From Gp6-AA40 sp035492455 (GTDB lineage: Bacteria > Acidobacteriota > Vicinamibacteria > Vicinamibacterales > UBA2999), in assembly GCA_035492455.1 (NCBI GenBank), contig DATJJE010000020.1:45993-109992 (forward strand): a stretch of 64,000 bases of DNA, in the 5' to 3' direction. The translations under genes and the position numbers were made by a program. The notes under the pieces are model-generated. The model was not told where the DNA came from, did not search any database, and saw only the letters and a list, made by a program, of their open reading frames with translations. Within the stretch, counting starts at the first letter, position 1. The number at the start of each line of letters is the position of its first letter. Of the stretch, positions 22,565 to 32,025 are shown piece after piece.

Positions 22565-25315
22565 ATGACCACACGAGACACGTTCAACACCCGCACTGAT
22601 ATTCGCGCTGGCGGACAGACCGTCGAGATCTGCAGCCTCCCCTTGCTCGAGAAGTCAGGTTTCACCGGCGTCTCGCGCCTCCCGTACTCGATGAAGATTC
22701 TTCTGGAGAACCTGCTGCGTCGCGAGGACGGTGCGTTCGTGAAGGCGAGCGATATTCGCGCCGTCGCCGAGTGGAACGCGACCGCGAACGTCGAAAAAGA
22801 AATCTCCTTCATGCCATCGCGCGTGCTGCTGCAGGATTTCACCGGCGTGCCTTGCGTGGTGGACCTCGCCGCGATGCGCGACGCGATGGTGGATCTCGGT
22901 GGCGACCCCGATCGCATCAACCCGCTGCAGCCGGTCGAGCTCGTGATCGATCATTCCGTGCAGGTCGATTACTTCGGACGGTCCGACGCGTTTTCGCTCA
23001 ACGCCGACCTCGAATTCACGCGCAATCGGGAGCGCTACGCATTCCTCCGCTGGGGCCAGCGTGCGTTCCGCAGTTTCAAGGTGGTCCCGCCGGACACCGG
23101 CATCGTCCACCAGGTGAACATCGAGCACCTGGCTCGCGTTATCTTCGCGGAGACGGTGAACGGGAAGACGATTGCGTATCCCGATACCGTGTTCGGCACC
23201 GACTCGCATACGACGATGGTCAACGGACTGGGCGTGGTCGGATGGGGGGTGGGCGGCATCGAAGCAGAGGCCGCCATGCTTGGCCAGCCGAGCTCGATGC
23301 TCATTCCGCAGGTCCTCGGCGTGCGGCTCGCCGGCGCGCTGCCGAAGGGTGCGACGGCGACGGACCTGGTATTGACGATCACCGAGCTTCTGCGCAAGCA
23401 GGGCGTCGTCGGCAAGTTCGTCGAGTTCTACGGCGAAGGACTGAAGCATCTGACGATTGCCGACCGCGCAACCCTGGGCAACATGTGCCCCGAATACGGC
23501 GCCACCGTCGCTATTTTCCCGATCGACGACATGACGCTCGACTACCTGCGTTTGACCGGTCGCGACGAAGCACAGGTCGAGCTGGTTGAGGCCTACGCGC
23601 GGGCGCAGGGCTTGTTCCGCGTCGAGGGCGCGCCCGACGCGGTTTACTCGGACACCGTGGAACTGCAGCTCGGCACCGTCGAGCCGAGTCTTGCGGGCCC
23701 CAAGCGTCCGCAGGATCGCGTATCGCTGATGCATGCCAAAGCCGCATTCCAGGTTGCCCTGCCAACCATGCAGGTGGCGAAACCGAAGGGGGCGAGCGCA
23801 GCTGACGGCGGTGCGCGTCAGGGCGTCGCGACCGCGACCGGCGCAGTCGCACAGTCAGGCGTCGCGGTTGCCGATCCGGTCATCGAGCAAATCGATCACG
23901 GCGCCGTGGTGATCGCTGCAATCACGAGCTGCACGAATACATCGAACCCGAGCGTCATGATTGGCGCCGGTCTCGTCGCCAAGAAAGCGGTAGAGCGCGG
24001 CCTAACCCGGAAGCCGTGGGTGAAGAGCAGCCTGGCGCCTGGGTCAAAGGTCGTCACCGAATATCTGCATTCGGCCGGCCTCGACACGTATCTCGATCAG
24101 CTCGGATTCGATCTGGTTGGCTACGGCTGCACGACATGCATCGGCAACAGCGGCCCCCTGCCCGACGAGGTCTCCGCAGTCGTACGGGAGAAGAACCTTG
24201 TCGTCTGCTCGGTGCTGAGCGGCAACCGCAACTTCGAAGGGCGCATCCAGCAGGATGTGCGCGCCAACTATCTGGCCTCGCCGCCGCTGGTCGTCGCCTA
24301 CGCGCTCGCCGGATGGATTACGAAGGATCTCACGACGGAGCCGCTCGGAGAGGATCGCCAGGGCAATCCTGTTTATCTGAAAGACATCTGGCCGACCGAG
24401 GCGGAGATCCAGGAAACGATGCAGCGCGCCGTCAGCGCGGAGATGTTTAAGCGCAGCTACAGCGACGTCTTCAAGGGCGATGAACGCTGGCAGAAGCTGC
24501 CGGTCCCCGAGGGGAACCGCTACGCCTGGGACAGCGGATCGACCTACATCCGCAAGCCGACGTTCCTCGAAGGGATGACGATGACGCCGCCGTCCCTCGG
24601 CGATTTGAGCGGCGTGCGTGTGTTGGCGCTCCTCGGCGACAGCATTACGACAGATCATATTTCGCCGGCAGGCTCCATCAAGGCGGACAGTCCAGCGGGC
24701 AAGTATCTGATCGAGCACGGCGTGAAGCCGGCCGACTTCAACTCGTATGGCGCGCGGCGCGGGAATCACGAGGTGATGGTGCGCGGCACGTTTGCGAACA
24801 CGCGGCTGCGCAATCAGCTTGCGCCGGGCACCGAGGGCGGGTGGACGACGTATCAGCCGGGCGGCGAGGTGATGTCGATTTACGACGCATCGGTGAAGTA
24901 CCGCGCGGCCGGCGTGCCATTGATGGTGATAGCGGGCAAGGAGTACGGATCGGGCTCGTCGCGCGACTGGGCGGCGAAGGGAACCTATCTGCTGGGGGTC
25001 AAGGTCGTCATCGCGGAGTCGTTCGAGCGCATTCACCGCAGCAATCTGGTCAATATGGGCGTGCTGCCCTTGCAGTTCAAAGGCGGTGACACCGCCATGT
25101 CGCTGAAGCTGACAGGCACCGAGCAGTACAGCCTCATCGGCGCCGGCGCCACAGTCAAACCGCGCGGCGATGTCACTGTGCGAGCAAGCTTGTCGGATGG
25201 GACGGTTCGCGAGTTCACGGCCATGGTGCGCGTCGACACGCCTGAGGAGCTGATCGCCTACCGTCACGGCGGCATTCTTCCCTACGTCGTCAGGCAACTG
25301 GTCTCGCGGACCTGA
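22565..25315 (+). CDS. acnA: Aconitate hydratase A
   Basis: Citrate-isocitrate isomerase of the TCA cycle with a 4Fe-4S cluster. The 916-residue protein shows the AcnA order: SRLPYSMKILLENLLRRED, VLLQDFTGVPCVVDLAAMRD, TVFGTDSHTTMVNGLGVVGW, AITSCTNTSNPSVMIGAGL (first cluster cysteine), GYGCTTCIGNSGPL (the other two), LGDSITTDHISPAGSIK in the swivel domain and GKEYGSGSSRDWAAKG. Between residues about 400 and 435 there is an alanine/glycine-rich insertion (KGASAADGGARQGVATATG). Its TGA overlaps the ATG of queG by one base. Confidence 0.98.
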   Translation: MTTRDTFNTRTDIRAGGQTVEICSLPLLEKSGFTGVSRLPYSMKILLENLLRREDGAFVKASDIRAVAEWNATANVEKEISFMPSRVLLQDFTGVPCVVDLAAMRDAMVDLGGDPDRINPLQPVELVIDHSVQVDYFGRSDAFSLNADLEFTRNRERYAFLRWGQRAFRSFKVVPPDTGIVHQVNIEHLARVIFAETVNGKTIAYPDTVFGTDSHTTMVNGLGVVGWGVGGIEAEAAMLGQPSSMLIPQVLGVRLAGALPKGATATDLVLTITELLRKQGVVGKFVEFYGEGLKHLTIADRATLGNMCPEYGATVAIFPIDDMTLDYLRLTGRDEAQVELVEAYARAQGLFRVEGAPDAVYSDTVELQLGTVEPSLAGPKRPQDRVSLMHAKAAFQVALPTMQVAKPKGASAADGGARQGVATATGAVAQSGVAVADPVIEQIDHGAVVIAAITSCTNTSNPSVMIGAGLVAKKAVERGLTRKPWVKSSLAPGSKVVTEYLHSAGLDTYLDQLGFDLVGYGCTTCIGNSGPLPDEVSAVVREKNLVVCSVLSGNRNFEGRIQQDVRANYLASPPLVVAYALAGWITKDLTTEPLGEDRQGNPVYLKDIWPTEAEIQETMQRAVSAEMFKRSYSDVFKGDERWQKLPVPEGNRYAWDSGSTYIRKPTFLEGMTMTPPSLGDLSGVRVLALLGDSITTDHISPAGSIKADSPAGKYLIEHGVKPADFNSYGARRGNHEVMVRGTFANTRLRNQLAPGTEGGWTTYQPGGEVMSIYDASVKYRAAGVPLMVIAGKEYGSGSSRDWAAKGTYLLGVKVVIAESFERIHRSNLVNMGVLPLQFKGGDTAMSLKLTGTEQYSLIGAGATVKPRGDVTVRASLSDGTVREFTAMVRVDTPEELIAYRHGGILPYVVRQLVSRT

Positions 25316-26352
25316 TGCTCACTGCCGAACGGATCAAAGTCAAAGCGCAACAAATTGGCTTTGATCTGTGCGGCGTTGCTCCCGCTGACAAGTTTCCAGA
25401 GCTGGATTTCCTGCCGGATTGGCTCGCGCGCGGATACGCGGGCGAGATGGCGTGGATGTCGCGCAATGCCGATCGGCGCGCCGACGTCCGCAATGTCGTT
25501 CCTGGCGCGCGCAGCGTCATCGTCACCGGTTCGATTTACGCGACTCGCGCGCCGCACAAGGCTCGCGCCGCGGATGCTGTCATCGCGCGCTACGCGTTGG
25601 GCGACGACTACCACGACGTCCTGAAGCACCGCCTCAACGCGCTGCTCGCATGGATGCGAGTGGAATCGTCCGAGCCTTTCCATGCGCGGGCATACGTCGA
25701 TACCGGACCCGTACAGGAACGGGTATATGCGCAATACGCGGGGCTCGGCTGGATCGGCAAGAATACGTGCCTGATTAATGCCGAACACGGCTCGTTCCTG
25801 TTTCTTGCTGAAATCATCACGACGCTGGACATCGAGACGGATGCGCAGGGCCTCGAGCAGTGCGGCTCGTGCCGCCGCTGCCTCGACGCGTGCCCGACAG
25901 GAGCGCTCGTTGAGGCCGGCGTCCTCGACTCGACGCGCTGTATTTCCTATCTGACGATCGAACTCCGCGGCAGTATTCCTGAACCGCTGCGTCCGGCGAT
26001 CGGCAATCACGTGTACGGCTGCGATATCTGTCAGGACGTGTGTCCGCACAACGATCCGGGATTCGTCTCATCGGATCCGCAGTGGCAGCCTCGCCAGGGT
26101 CTCGATCTGCCACGACTTGTCGATTTGTGGCGACGTCCAGATGCCGATCTCCGCACGCTCCTGAAGGGAAGTGCGATGACGCGCGCCAAATTGACTGGTT
26201 TGCGACGCAACATCTCCGTGGCCATCGGCAACAGCGGCGACGCCGAAGCACTCGCCGCACTCGAGGAGCAGAGGGACGACCAGCCGTCAACAGCTGATCC
26301 GATGGTCGCCGAACACATCGCTTGGGCGCGCCAGCGCTCGCATTCGCGGTGA
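25315..26352 (+). CDS. queG: Epoxyqueuosine reductase
   Basis: Cobalamin-dependent last enzyme of queuosine synthesis, reducing epoxyqueuosine in tRNA. The 345-residue protein has the N-terminal cobalamin/substrate domain (QIGFDLCGVAPADKFPELDFL, YARYALGDDYHDVLKHRL-like IARYALGDDYHDVLKHRL, YVDTGPVQERVYAQYAGLGWIGKN) and two 4Fe-4S motifs, CGSCRRCLDACPTGAL and CDICQDVCPHND, followed by a short HEAT-like tail. It is translationally coupled to acnA by a one-base overlap. Confidence 0.96.
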   Translation: MLTAERIKVKAQQIGFDLCGVAPADKFPELDFLPDWLARGYAGEMAWMSRNADRRADVRNVVPGARSVIVTGSIYATRAPHKARAADAVIARYALGDDYHDVLKHRLNALLAWMRVESSEPFHARAYVDTGPVQERVYAQYAGLGWIGKNTCLINAEHGSFLFLAEIITTLDIETDAQGLEQCGSCRRCLDACPTGALVEAGVLDSTRCISYLTIELRGSIPEPLRPAIGNHVYGCDICQDVCPHNDPGFVSSDPQWQPRQGLDLPRLVDLWRRPDADLRTLLKGSAMTRAKLTGLRRNISVAIGNSGDAEALAALEEQRDDQPSTADPMVAEHIAWARQRSHSR

Positions 26353-26373
26353 GCGCTTCGGCGCGGCAGGCCT

Positions 26374-26379
26374 TAAGAT
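26374..26379 (+). promoter_or_regulatory. -10 box of yqgE-like gene, predicted leaderless start
   Basis: TAAGAT followed by exactly 6 bases and the ATG at 26386; no Shine-Dalgarno at a working distance. Confidence 0.45.
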
Positions 26380-26385
26380 CAGTAC

Positions 26386-26937
26386 ATGGCGGGTTCCGCT
26401 CCGATTCTTCTTCTGTCGATGCCGCAAATGATGGACCCCAACTTCGCGAAGACGGTGGTCCTGCTGACCGACTACACCGATGAAGGCGCGTTCGGATTGG
26501 TCGTCAATCGTCAGATGGAAGAACCGGCGTGGACGCTTGTCAAGACCGAGCCGCCGGTTCGCGTGGATCCGGATCTGAAGCTCTGGGTCGGAGGTCCTGT
26601 CGACCCGCAGCGCACGTGGGTACTGATGTCCGAGGCGCAGGGACCCGACGAGGAGCAGCGCGAGATTTGCCCCGGCGTCTTGCTGTCGGTTTCGAAAGAA
26701 CTGACCCTGCAGCTCCTGCAATCGCCGCCCTCGCCACGCGCGCGCGTGCTCGTCGGCTACGCCGGGTGGGAGCGCGGGCAACTCGATCGCGAAATCGCGG
26801 CATCCGCATGGCTGACGATGGACGTCGATGCGTCGCTGATCTTCAATACGCCACCGGATCAGATGTGGGAAACGGCCCTTCGCCGCCTTGGTGCGGACCC
26901 GTCGGCCCTGCAAAGCACGAGCGGAGGCATTCATTGA
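26386..26937 (+). CDS. YqgE/AlgH family protein (UPF0301)
   Basis: Conserved 183-residue protein of the AlgH family; function unresolved, though family members are linked to transcriptional effects in pseudomonads. Diagnostic blocks: LLLSMPQMMDPNFAKTVVLL at the start, GAFGLVVNRQMEEP, LWVGGPVDPQRTWVL, CPGVLLSVSKELTLQLL and the GYAGWERGQLDREI block followed by a strand ending in SAWLTMD. Length is normal. It stands alone between queG and an M49-like peptidase, with two GC-rich hairpins following. Confidence 0.93.
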   Translation: MAGSAPILLLSMPQMMDPNFAKTVVLLTDYTDEGAFGLVVNRQMEEPAWTLVKTEPPVRVDPDLKLWVGGPVDPQRTWVLMSEAQGPDEEQREICPGVLLSVSKELTLQLLQSPPSPRARVLVGYAGWERGQLDREIAASAWLTMDVDASLIFNTPPDQMWETALRRLGADPSALQSTSGGIH

Positions 26938-27003
26938 GGCGGGCCCCAAAGAACCCGCCCTACACGCCCTCGACAGCGGTAGGCCGGGTCCTTTTGGACC
27001 CGG
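26938..27003. repeat. Two GC-rich hairpins after yqgE-like gene
   Basis: GGCGGG (26938-26943) pairs with CCCGCC (26954-26959), followed by CTAC; then GGTAGG leads into CCGGGTCC-TTTT-GGACCCGG (26984-27003), a perfect 8-bp stem. The elements share the CTAC/GTAG flanks and composition of hairpins at 13371, 28667, 32026, 44378, 54778 and 62176. Confidence 0.75.
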
Positions 27004-27010
27004 CAGAACA

Positions 27011-28666
27011 ATGAGAAAAGTACTTATGGCGATCGTCGCAGGCAGTGTCGCGGTCGGCGCGCAGGCTCCCGCGCCCAACGCTGAGCAGCTGAAAAGCATG
27101 GCGGCGCGTTTCGCGCCGGTCGATCTCTCCGCAGACCTCTCCAAGCTGCCGGCAAGCGAACGTCAGGCGCTCGCCAAGCTGGTGGAAGCGGCGAAGGTGA
27201 TGGACACCTTATTCCTCCGGCAGGTGTGGGCAGGCAACGAGACGATGCTGCTCGATCTGTTGCAGGACAGCTCACCACTGGGGGGCGAGCGGCTGCACTA
27301 CTTCGTGGTGAACAAAGGGCCATGGTCGCGCCTCGATCAGAACGACGCGTTCATTCCTGGCGCGCCGAAGAAACCCGAGCAGGCGAACTTCTATCCGCCG
27401 GATGCGACCAAGGAACAGGTCGAGGAGTGGATCTCGACCCTTCCTGCCGGTCAGCGAACGGTTGCCACCGGTTTCTATTCGACGATCCGGCGCAATGCCG
27501 AGGGGAAGTTCATCGCCGTTCCTTACAGCTACGAGTATCAGGGCGAGCTCGCGCACGCCGCCGCGCTGCTGCGCGAGGCCGCAGCCCTGACGACACAGCC
27601 GACGCTGAAAAACTTCCTCGAGAAGCGCGCGCAGGCGTTCATCACCAACGATTACTACGACAGCGACGTCGCGTGGATGGAGCTCGACGCCAGCATCGAG
27701 CCGACCATCGGTCCGTACGAGGTGTACGAAGACGAGTGGTTCAACTACAAAGCCGCATTCGAGGCGTTCATCACCGTCCGCGACGAAGCAGAGACCAATA
27801 AGCTGACGCGCTTCAGCGCCGAGCTGCAGGAGATCGAGAACAACCTGCCGATCGATCCGAAGTTCCGCAACCCGAAGCTCGGTGCTCTCTCACCGATACG
27901 CGTCGTCGACGTCGTCTTTTCAGCGGGTGACGGCAATCGCGGCATTCAGACCGCGGCGTACAATCTGCCTAACGACGAGCGCATCACCGCCGAGAAGGGC
28001 GCCAAGCGCGTGATGCTGAAGAACACGCAGGACGCGAAGTTCGCGAAGGTGCTCGTGCCGATCTCCAAGATCGCGCTCGCGCCGAAGGACCAGGGCAACG
28101 TCGAATTTGACGCCTTCTTCACGCACATCCTGATGCACGAGCTGATGCACGGCCTCGGCCCGCACAACATCACGGCGGGGGAACGGCCATCAACGGTGCG
28201 GCAGGAGCTGAAGGAGACCTACAGCACGATCGAGGAGGCAAAGGCGGACATCTCTGGCCTATTCGCTCTGCAGTTCCTCGTCGATCGCGGCAAGCTCGAT
28301 AAGCGATACGAGCAGACGATGTACACCACCTATCTGGCGTCGATGTTCCGCTCGATTAGATTCGGCCTGAACGAGGCGCACGGTCGCGGCGTCGCCATGC
28401 AGCTCAATTACTTCCTCGACAAGGGGGGCGTCACGGTGTCTCCCGACGGCACGTTTGCGGTCAATCTTGCGCGCATCAAGCAGAACGTCATCGACCTGAC
28501 GCACGATCTGATGACGATGGAGGCGGTGGGGGATTATGCGGCCTCCAGGCAGATGATCGCCACCATGGCGGTCGTCCGGCCGGAGGTGAAGCGGGTGTTC
28601 GACCGCCTGAACAGCGTCCCGGTGGACATCGAGCCCCGGTTTGTAACTGCGGCAGGCCTGCGATAA
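27011..28666 (+). CDS. M49-like (dipeptidyl peptidase III-related) zinc peptidase
   Basis: Protein of 551 residues with a short signal-like N-terminus (MRKVLMAIVAGSVAVGAQAPAP), so probably exported. The zinc motif HELMH lies at residues 376-380 within HELMHGLGPHNI, and EEAKADISGLFAL about 30 residues on supplies the third ligand. This HExxHGxGPH form with an EExxAD helix is characteristic of the DPP III-like domain found in bacteria and fused to Nudix in plants; classical DPP III has an extra residue (HExxGH). Start chosen at the ATG that yields the signal sequence. It stands alone after two hairpins and before a third. Confidence 0.8.
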   Translation: MRKVLMAIVAGSVAVGAQAPAPNAEQLKSMAARFAPVDLSADLSKLPASERQALAKLVEAAKVMDTLFLRQVWAGNETMLLDLLQDSSPLGGERLHYFVVNKGPWSRLDQNDAFIPGAPKKPEQANFYPPDATKEQVEEWISTLPAGQRTVATGFYSTIRRNAEGKFIAVPYSYEYQGELAHAAALLREAAALTTQPTLKNFLEKRAQAFITNDYYDSDVAWMELDASIEPTIGPYEVYEDEWFNYKAAFEAFITVRDEAETNKLTRFSAELQEIENNLPIDPKFRNPKLGALSPIRVVDVVFSAGDGNRGIQTAAYNLPNDERITAEKGAKRVMLKNTQDAKFAKVLVPISKIALAPKDQGNVEFDAFFTHILMHELMHGLGPHNITAGERPSTVRQELKETYSTIEEAKADISGLFALQFLVDRGKLDKRYEQTMYTTYLASMFRSIRFGLNEAHGRGVAMQLNYFLDKGGVTVSPDGTFAVNLARIKQNVIDLTHDLMTMEAVGDYAASRQMIATMAVVRPEVKRVFDRLNSVPVDIEPRFVTAAGLR

Positions 28667-28686
28667 GGTCCGCCTGAAGGCGGACC
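28667..28686. repeat. GC-rich hairpin GGTCCGCC-TGAA-GGCGGACC
   Basis: Perfect 8-bp stem with a TGAA loop, beginning 1 base after the M49-like stop codon and followed by CTACCGG. No T run. Confidence 0.75.
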
Positions 28687-28731
28687 CTACCGGCGCTAGA
28701 ATCGGTGGCGTCCGGCTTCCGCCGCACCTAT

Positions 28732-30357
28732 ATGAAGCGCGCCATTGCTCTGCTGACCTGGATACACCGGTATCTAGGTCTCGCGTTCTGCCTGATTTTC
28801 GTCATCTGGTTCGCCTCGGGCCTGGTGATGATCTACGCGCGGATGCCCGAGTATGGCGCCGCCGAACGGCTGGCTCGTCTTGCGCCCCTCGATTCAGCAT
28901 CGATCAAGCTGACGCCCGCTCAGGCGCTCGAGCAGGCGACGCTGGCCGACGCACCAGCGCGCATTCGCATCTCCACCTTCCGCTCTCGCCCTGTCTACCG
29001 CTTTTTCGTCCAGGGCGAGTGGGTCACCGTCTTCGCCGACGAAGGCAGCGTGCTGGAGCAGCTGTCTGGCAACGACGCGGTTGCCGTTGTGCGCGACACG
29101 TTTCCATCGGCGCGGAGCACGGCTCGATTCGTCGACACGCTGCGCGAGCCCGATCAGTGGACTATCGGCATGCGCGCGGGTGGTCCCCTGCACGTGGTCT
29201 CGCTCGGCGATGCCGCGGACACGAACGTGTACGTCGCCTCCGATACGGGCGAGATCGTCTTGAAGACCGATCGCAGCAGCCGATTCTGGGGCTACGCCGG
29301 TCCGGTCATGCACTGGTTCTACTTCCGGCCGCTGCGCGTCAAAGGCGAGCTCTGGTACGACCTCGTCGTGTACAGCTCGGTCGTCGGCTGCGTCCTATGC
29401 GTCATCGGTCTGGTCATCGGCATCTATCGCTACTCGTTGTCTCGTATCCGGGCGGGCGTTTCGGGGACGCCGTATGTCGGCTGGCTGCGCTGGCATCACT
29501 ACGCAGGGCTGATCTTCGGCGTGATTACGTTCACGTGGCTCTTCAGTGGCCTGCTCTCGATGGAACCGTGGGGAATCAGCGCCGACGCTGCGCCGCGACG
29601 CGATCAGGTCGTCGCCATTCGCGGCGACGGCGTTGATGCCGGGCGTTTTACGATGACGGTGCAGCAGGTGCTCGAAACCGTACGCCACGAACCGAACGTC
29701 GAGGCGCGAGCGGAATTGACGCGCCGCGCCCACGCGCTCGATCGAGAAGCACCGGAAGCGCAGCGGCAGGGTTCATTCGGGTCGGTCAAAGAGATCGAGC
29801 TCATTCAGTTCATGGATGCGCCGTTCTACCGCGTGCAGGATCAGGATGGACGCACGCTGCTGCTGACAGCGGACAGCGGACCGAGCATCAAGAACGGCTT
29901 CACCGAGGCGGAACTGCGGACAGCGGCGAGCGCCGCAATGCCTGATGTGCGTGTGCAGGATGCCGCCTGGCTGACGCGCTACGACGGGTATTACTACGAT
30001 CGCGCGGGTGAGCGGCCGCTGCCCGTACTGCGCGTCAAGTACGCGGACGCGGATGAGAGCTGGTTGTACTTCTCAGCGCGCGACGGAGGCCTCGTCTTGC
30101 GCGAGACCGGTGCGGGGCGTCGTGTCAGATGGCTCTATCACGGTCTCCACAGCCTGGATTTCCCCGGCCTCTATCAAGCCGGCTGGGTCTGGGATGCGGT
30201 GATGATTACGCTGTGCGTCGGCGGACTGCTTCTCAGTTTGACCTCCGTGATTGTGGGATGGCGCGTGTTGCGGGCGGGTCTGAACGCCCGTCCCTACACT
30301 GACAAAATGTTCAGGATCTCTTCAGACCGCGGTCGGAGTGCCTCTGAGTACTATTAA
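28732..30357 (+). CDS. PepSY-associated transmembrane protein
   Basis: Inner-membrane protein of 541 residues of the PepSY-TM type, often linked to iron or siderophore uptake or to reductases. The topology fits: an N-terminal helix after WIHRYLGLAFCLIFVIWFASGLVMIY, a large external domain, helices near GYAGPVMHWFYFRPLR and LVVYSSVVGCVLCVIGLVIG, WHHYAGLIFGVITFTWLFSGLLSM, a second external domain, and a last helix in DAVMITLCVGGLLLSLTSVIVGW. WIHRYLG and the paired histidines are typical. Start 28732 gives MKRAIALLTWIHR; TAGAAT at 28697-28702 is a plausible -10. The end overlaps the DUF6152-type frame but not its preferred start. Confidence 0.85.
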   Translation: MKRAIALLTWIHRYLGLAFCLIFVIWFASGLVMIYARMPEYGAAERLARLAPLDSASIKLTPAQALEQATLADAPARIRISTFRSRPVYRFFVQGEWVTVFADEGSVLEQLSGNDAVAVVRDTFPSARSTARFVDTLREPDQWTIGMRAGGPLHVVSLGDAADTNVYVASDTGEIVLKTDRSSRFWGYAGPVMHWFYFRPLRVKGELWYDLVVYSSVVGCVLCVIGLVIGIYRYSLSRIRAGVSGTPYVGWLRWHHYAGLIFGVITFTWLFSGLLSMEPWGISADAAPRRDQVVAIRGDGVDAGRFTMTVQQVLETVRHEPNVEARAELTRRAHALDREAPEAQRQGSFGSVKEIELIQFMDAPFYRVQDQDGRTLLLTADSGPSIKNGFTEAELRTAASAAMPDVRVQDAAWLTRYDGYYYDRAGERPLPVLRVKYADADESWLYFSARDGGLVLRETGAGRRVRWLYHGLHSLDFPGLYQAGWVWDAVMITLCVGGLLLSLTSVIVGWRVLRAGLNARPYTDKMFRISSDRGRSASEYY

Positions 30358-30364
30358 GGGGCCG

Positions 30365-30754
30365 ATGAAGCGCATCGTACCGACCGTGCTGCTGACAGGC
30401 GCATTACTGTGCGGCGGGACGGCGTACGCGCATCACTCGTTTGCGGCGACCTACGACAAGTCGCAGATGTCGCTCGAGGGCGAGGTGCTGCAGTTCGTCT
30501 ATCGCAATCCGCACGCGCTGCTGCAGATTCAGGCGCCGGACGCGAACCGGCAGTTGCAGCGGTGGACGGTGGAATGGGAGGCGCGCGGGCAGCTCGATCA
30601 CCAGGGCGTGACGAGCATGACGCTCAAGCCTGGCGACCGCGTCGTCATCACCGGCAACCCGGGCAAGAACCCGGCCGACCACTGGCTGCGCGCGCAGTCG
30701 ATCGTCCGTCCGAAGGACGGATGGAAGTGGTCGATCGCCGCCTCAATGCGGTAG
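30365..30754 (+). CDS. DUF6152 family exported protein
   Basis: Exported protein of 129 residues. The signal peptide (MKRIVPTVLLTGALLCGGTAYA) is followed by HHSFAATYDKSQMSLEGEVLQF and YRNPHALLQIQAPD, the diagnostic HHSF-A-x-YD and NPH motifs of DUF6152, and ends in DGWKWSIAASMR. The family is a small OB-like fold frequent in Acidobacteriota and Proteobacteria and its function is unknown. It lies 7 bases after the PepSY gene, so it is probably in the same transcript. The 3' end overlaps the convergent BNR gene by 12 bases. Confidence 0.88.
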   Translation: MKRIVPTVLLTGALLCGGTAYAHHSFAATYDKSQMSLEGEVLQFVYRNPHALLQIQAPDANRQLQRWTVEWEARGQLDHQGVTSMTLKPGDRVVITGNPGKNPADHWLRAQSIVRPKDGWKWSIAASMR

Positions 30755-31957
30755 CGGGGCAACCGCCGTCTTCACGCCGCCAATACCGCCGCTGTCCGGC
30801 GTATCCACCCACGCAAAGACCAACTCGTTGCCCGCCCGCGTCATGCGCGGCACGCCGCCAACGCGTCCGGTGCCGGCCGCGCCCGCTATCGTGATTGCCG
30901 CCGACTTGGCGCCCGACACGTCGATATGGCGCGCGCGGAACTGCGCCCGCTGATTCGCGAACTCCAGGTACGCGGCTACTGCGCTGCCGTCGTCGAGCAT
31001 CACGATATTCACTTTGCCGAGCGATGCGGCGTCGTCCAGACGGATAGCCTGGCCGAAGGTACGTCCGCCGTCTTTGGAGAACGAAATCCATGCCTGGCCC
31101 TGATCGTTCTTCGCGGTGAACCAGCCGACGGCGACATCGTTGCCGCGGGCGGCGACCGAGGGGCCATTGATTGGGCACGCGTGAATCATCCAGCCGTCGT
31201 TATGCACGGGCGCGCCGGCGGTCCACACCCCCTTTTCGTAGCGTGTGACGTAGATATCGCGGATCTCATCGTCCGTGCGATTGCGGTAGACGGCGATCGG
31301 TCCGGCCGCCGTCATGGCGACGCTGGTCGTGCAGCAGTCGCAGACCTTCGCGTCCATTTGACGATCCGAAACTTCGGCCCACATTCCGTTGTAGGCAGCG
31401 TAGCGGAGCGTCATCGGGCCGTGCTCCCGATCCTTGACCGTCAACCGTCCATCCAGATACACGAGGCCGAGGGAGCCGTCCGGCCGCTCGAACAACGTCG
31501 CGAACGCATGCTGTGTAATGGTGCCATCGTGATGTGGCAGAAATGACTTCGACCAGGTCTTGCCGTCGTCCTTCGAGTAGATAAGGCGCAGATTCGACGC
31601 TTCGAATTCGTCGCTGCTGCTCTGCATCCAGTCGGCGACAAGCGTGCCGTTCGACAGGCGCAGTACCGACGGCGTGTCCGCCTCGGTGATGAACCAATCT
31701 TCACCAGACGCGACCTTGGCCGGTTGTGTCCAACCCGTGGCCGTGCGCTCCGCGAACTTCAGCGTCGGCTGATCGCTATCGGTCTCGAGCCAGCTGGCGA
31801 GCACGCCTTTCTTCGACGAGGTGAGCTGCACGCCGTTGCTACCTCGAGAGGAGGCGAGCTGAACCGGTTCGACCTTGAGAGTCCATGGCTGCGGCGCCTG
31901 AGCGGCGACAGCAATACCGGCAGCGAGAATGGCCGCAAGAGCTATGGTCGAGCGCAT
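30743..31957 (-). CDS. Exported BNR-repeat (sialidase-like beta-propeller) protein
   Basis: Exported protein of 404 residues with a signal peptide (MRSTIALAAILAAGIAVAAQA) and a six-bladed propeller-like body. Asp-box motifs are visible as SKDDGKTW and SKDGGRTF, and there is an unusual VCDCCTTSVAM cysteine cluster at about residue 200 that could bind metal. Sialidase catalytic residues are not evident, so activity is not claimed. Start chosen at the ATG 31957; a TTG lies two codons upstream. TACAAT ends 5 bases before the ATG and there is no Shine-Dalgarno. Confidence 0.75.
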   Translation of the reverse strand: MRSTIALAAILAAGIAVAAQAPQPWTLKVEPVQLASSRGSNGVQLTSSKKGVLASWLETDSDQPTLKFAERTATGWTQPAKVASGEDWFITEADTPSVLRLSNGTLVADWMQSSSDEFEASNLRLIYSKDDGKTWSKSFLPHHDGTITQHAFATLFERPDGSLGLVYLDGRLTVKDREHGPMTLRYAAYNGMWAEVSDRQMDAKVCDCCTTSVAMTAAGPIAVYRNRTDDEIRDIYVTRYEKGVWTAGAPVHNDGWMIHACPINGPSVAARGNDVAVGWFTAKNDQGQAWISFSKDGGRTFGQAIRLDDAASLGKVNIVMLDDGSAVAAYLEFANQRAQFRARHIDVSGAKSAAITIAGAAGTGRVGGVPRMTRAGNELVFAWVDTPDSGGIGGVKTAVAPLPH

Positions 31958-31962
31958 GCGCA

Positions 31963-31968
31963 ATTGTA
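31963..31968 (-). promoter_or_regulatory. -10 box of BNR gene, predicted leaderless start
   Basis: Minus-strand TACAAT followed by 5 bases and the ATG at 31957. Confidence 0.45.
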
Positions 31969-32025
31969 CGTCCAGCCTAAGCAGGACGCTATGTCCGATG
32001 GCTCGGGTCGTGAATCACATGTAGT

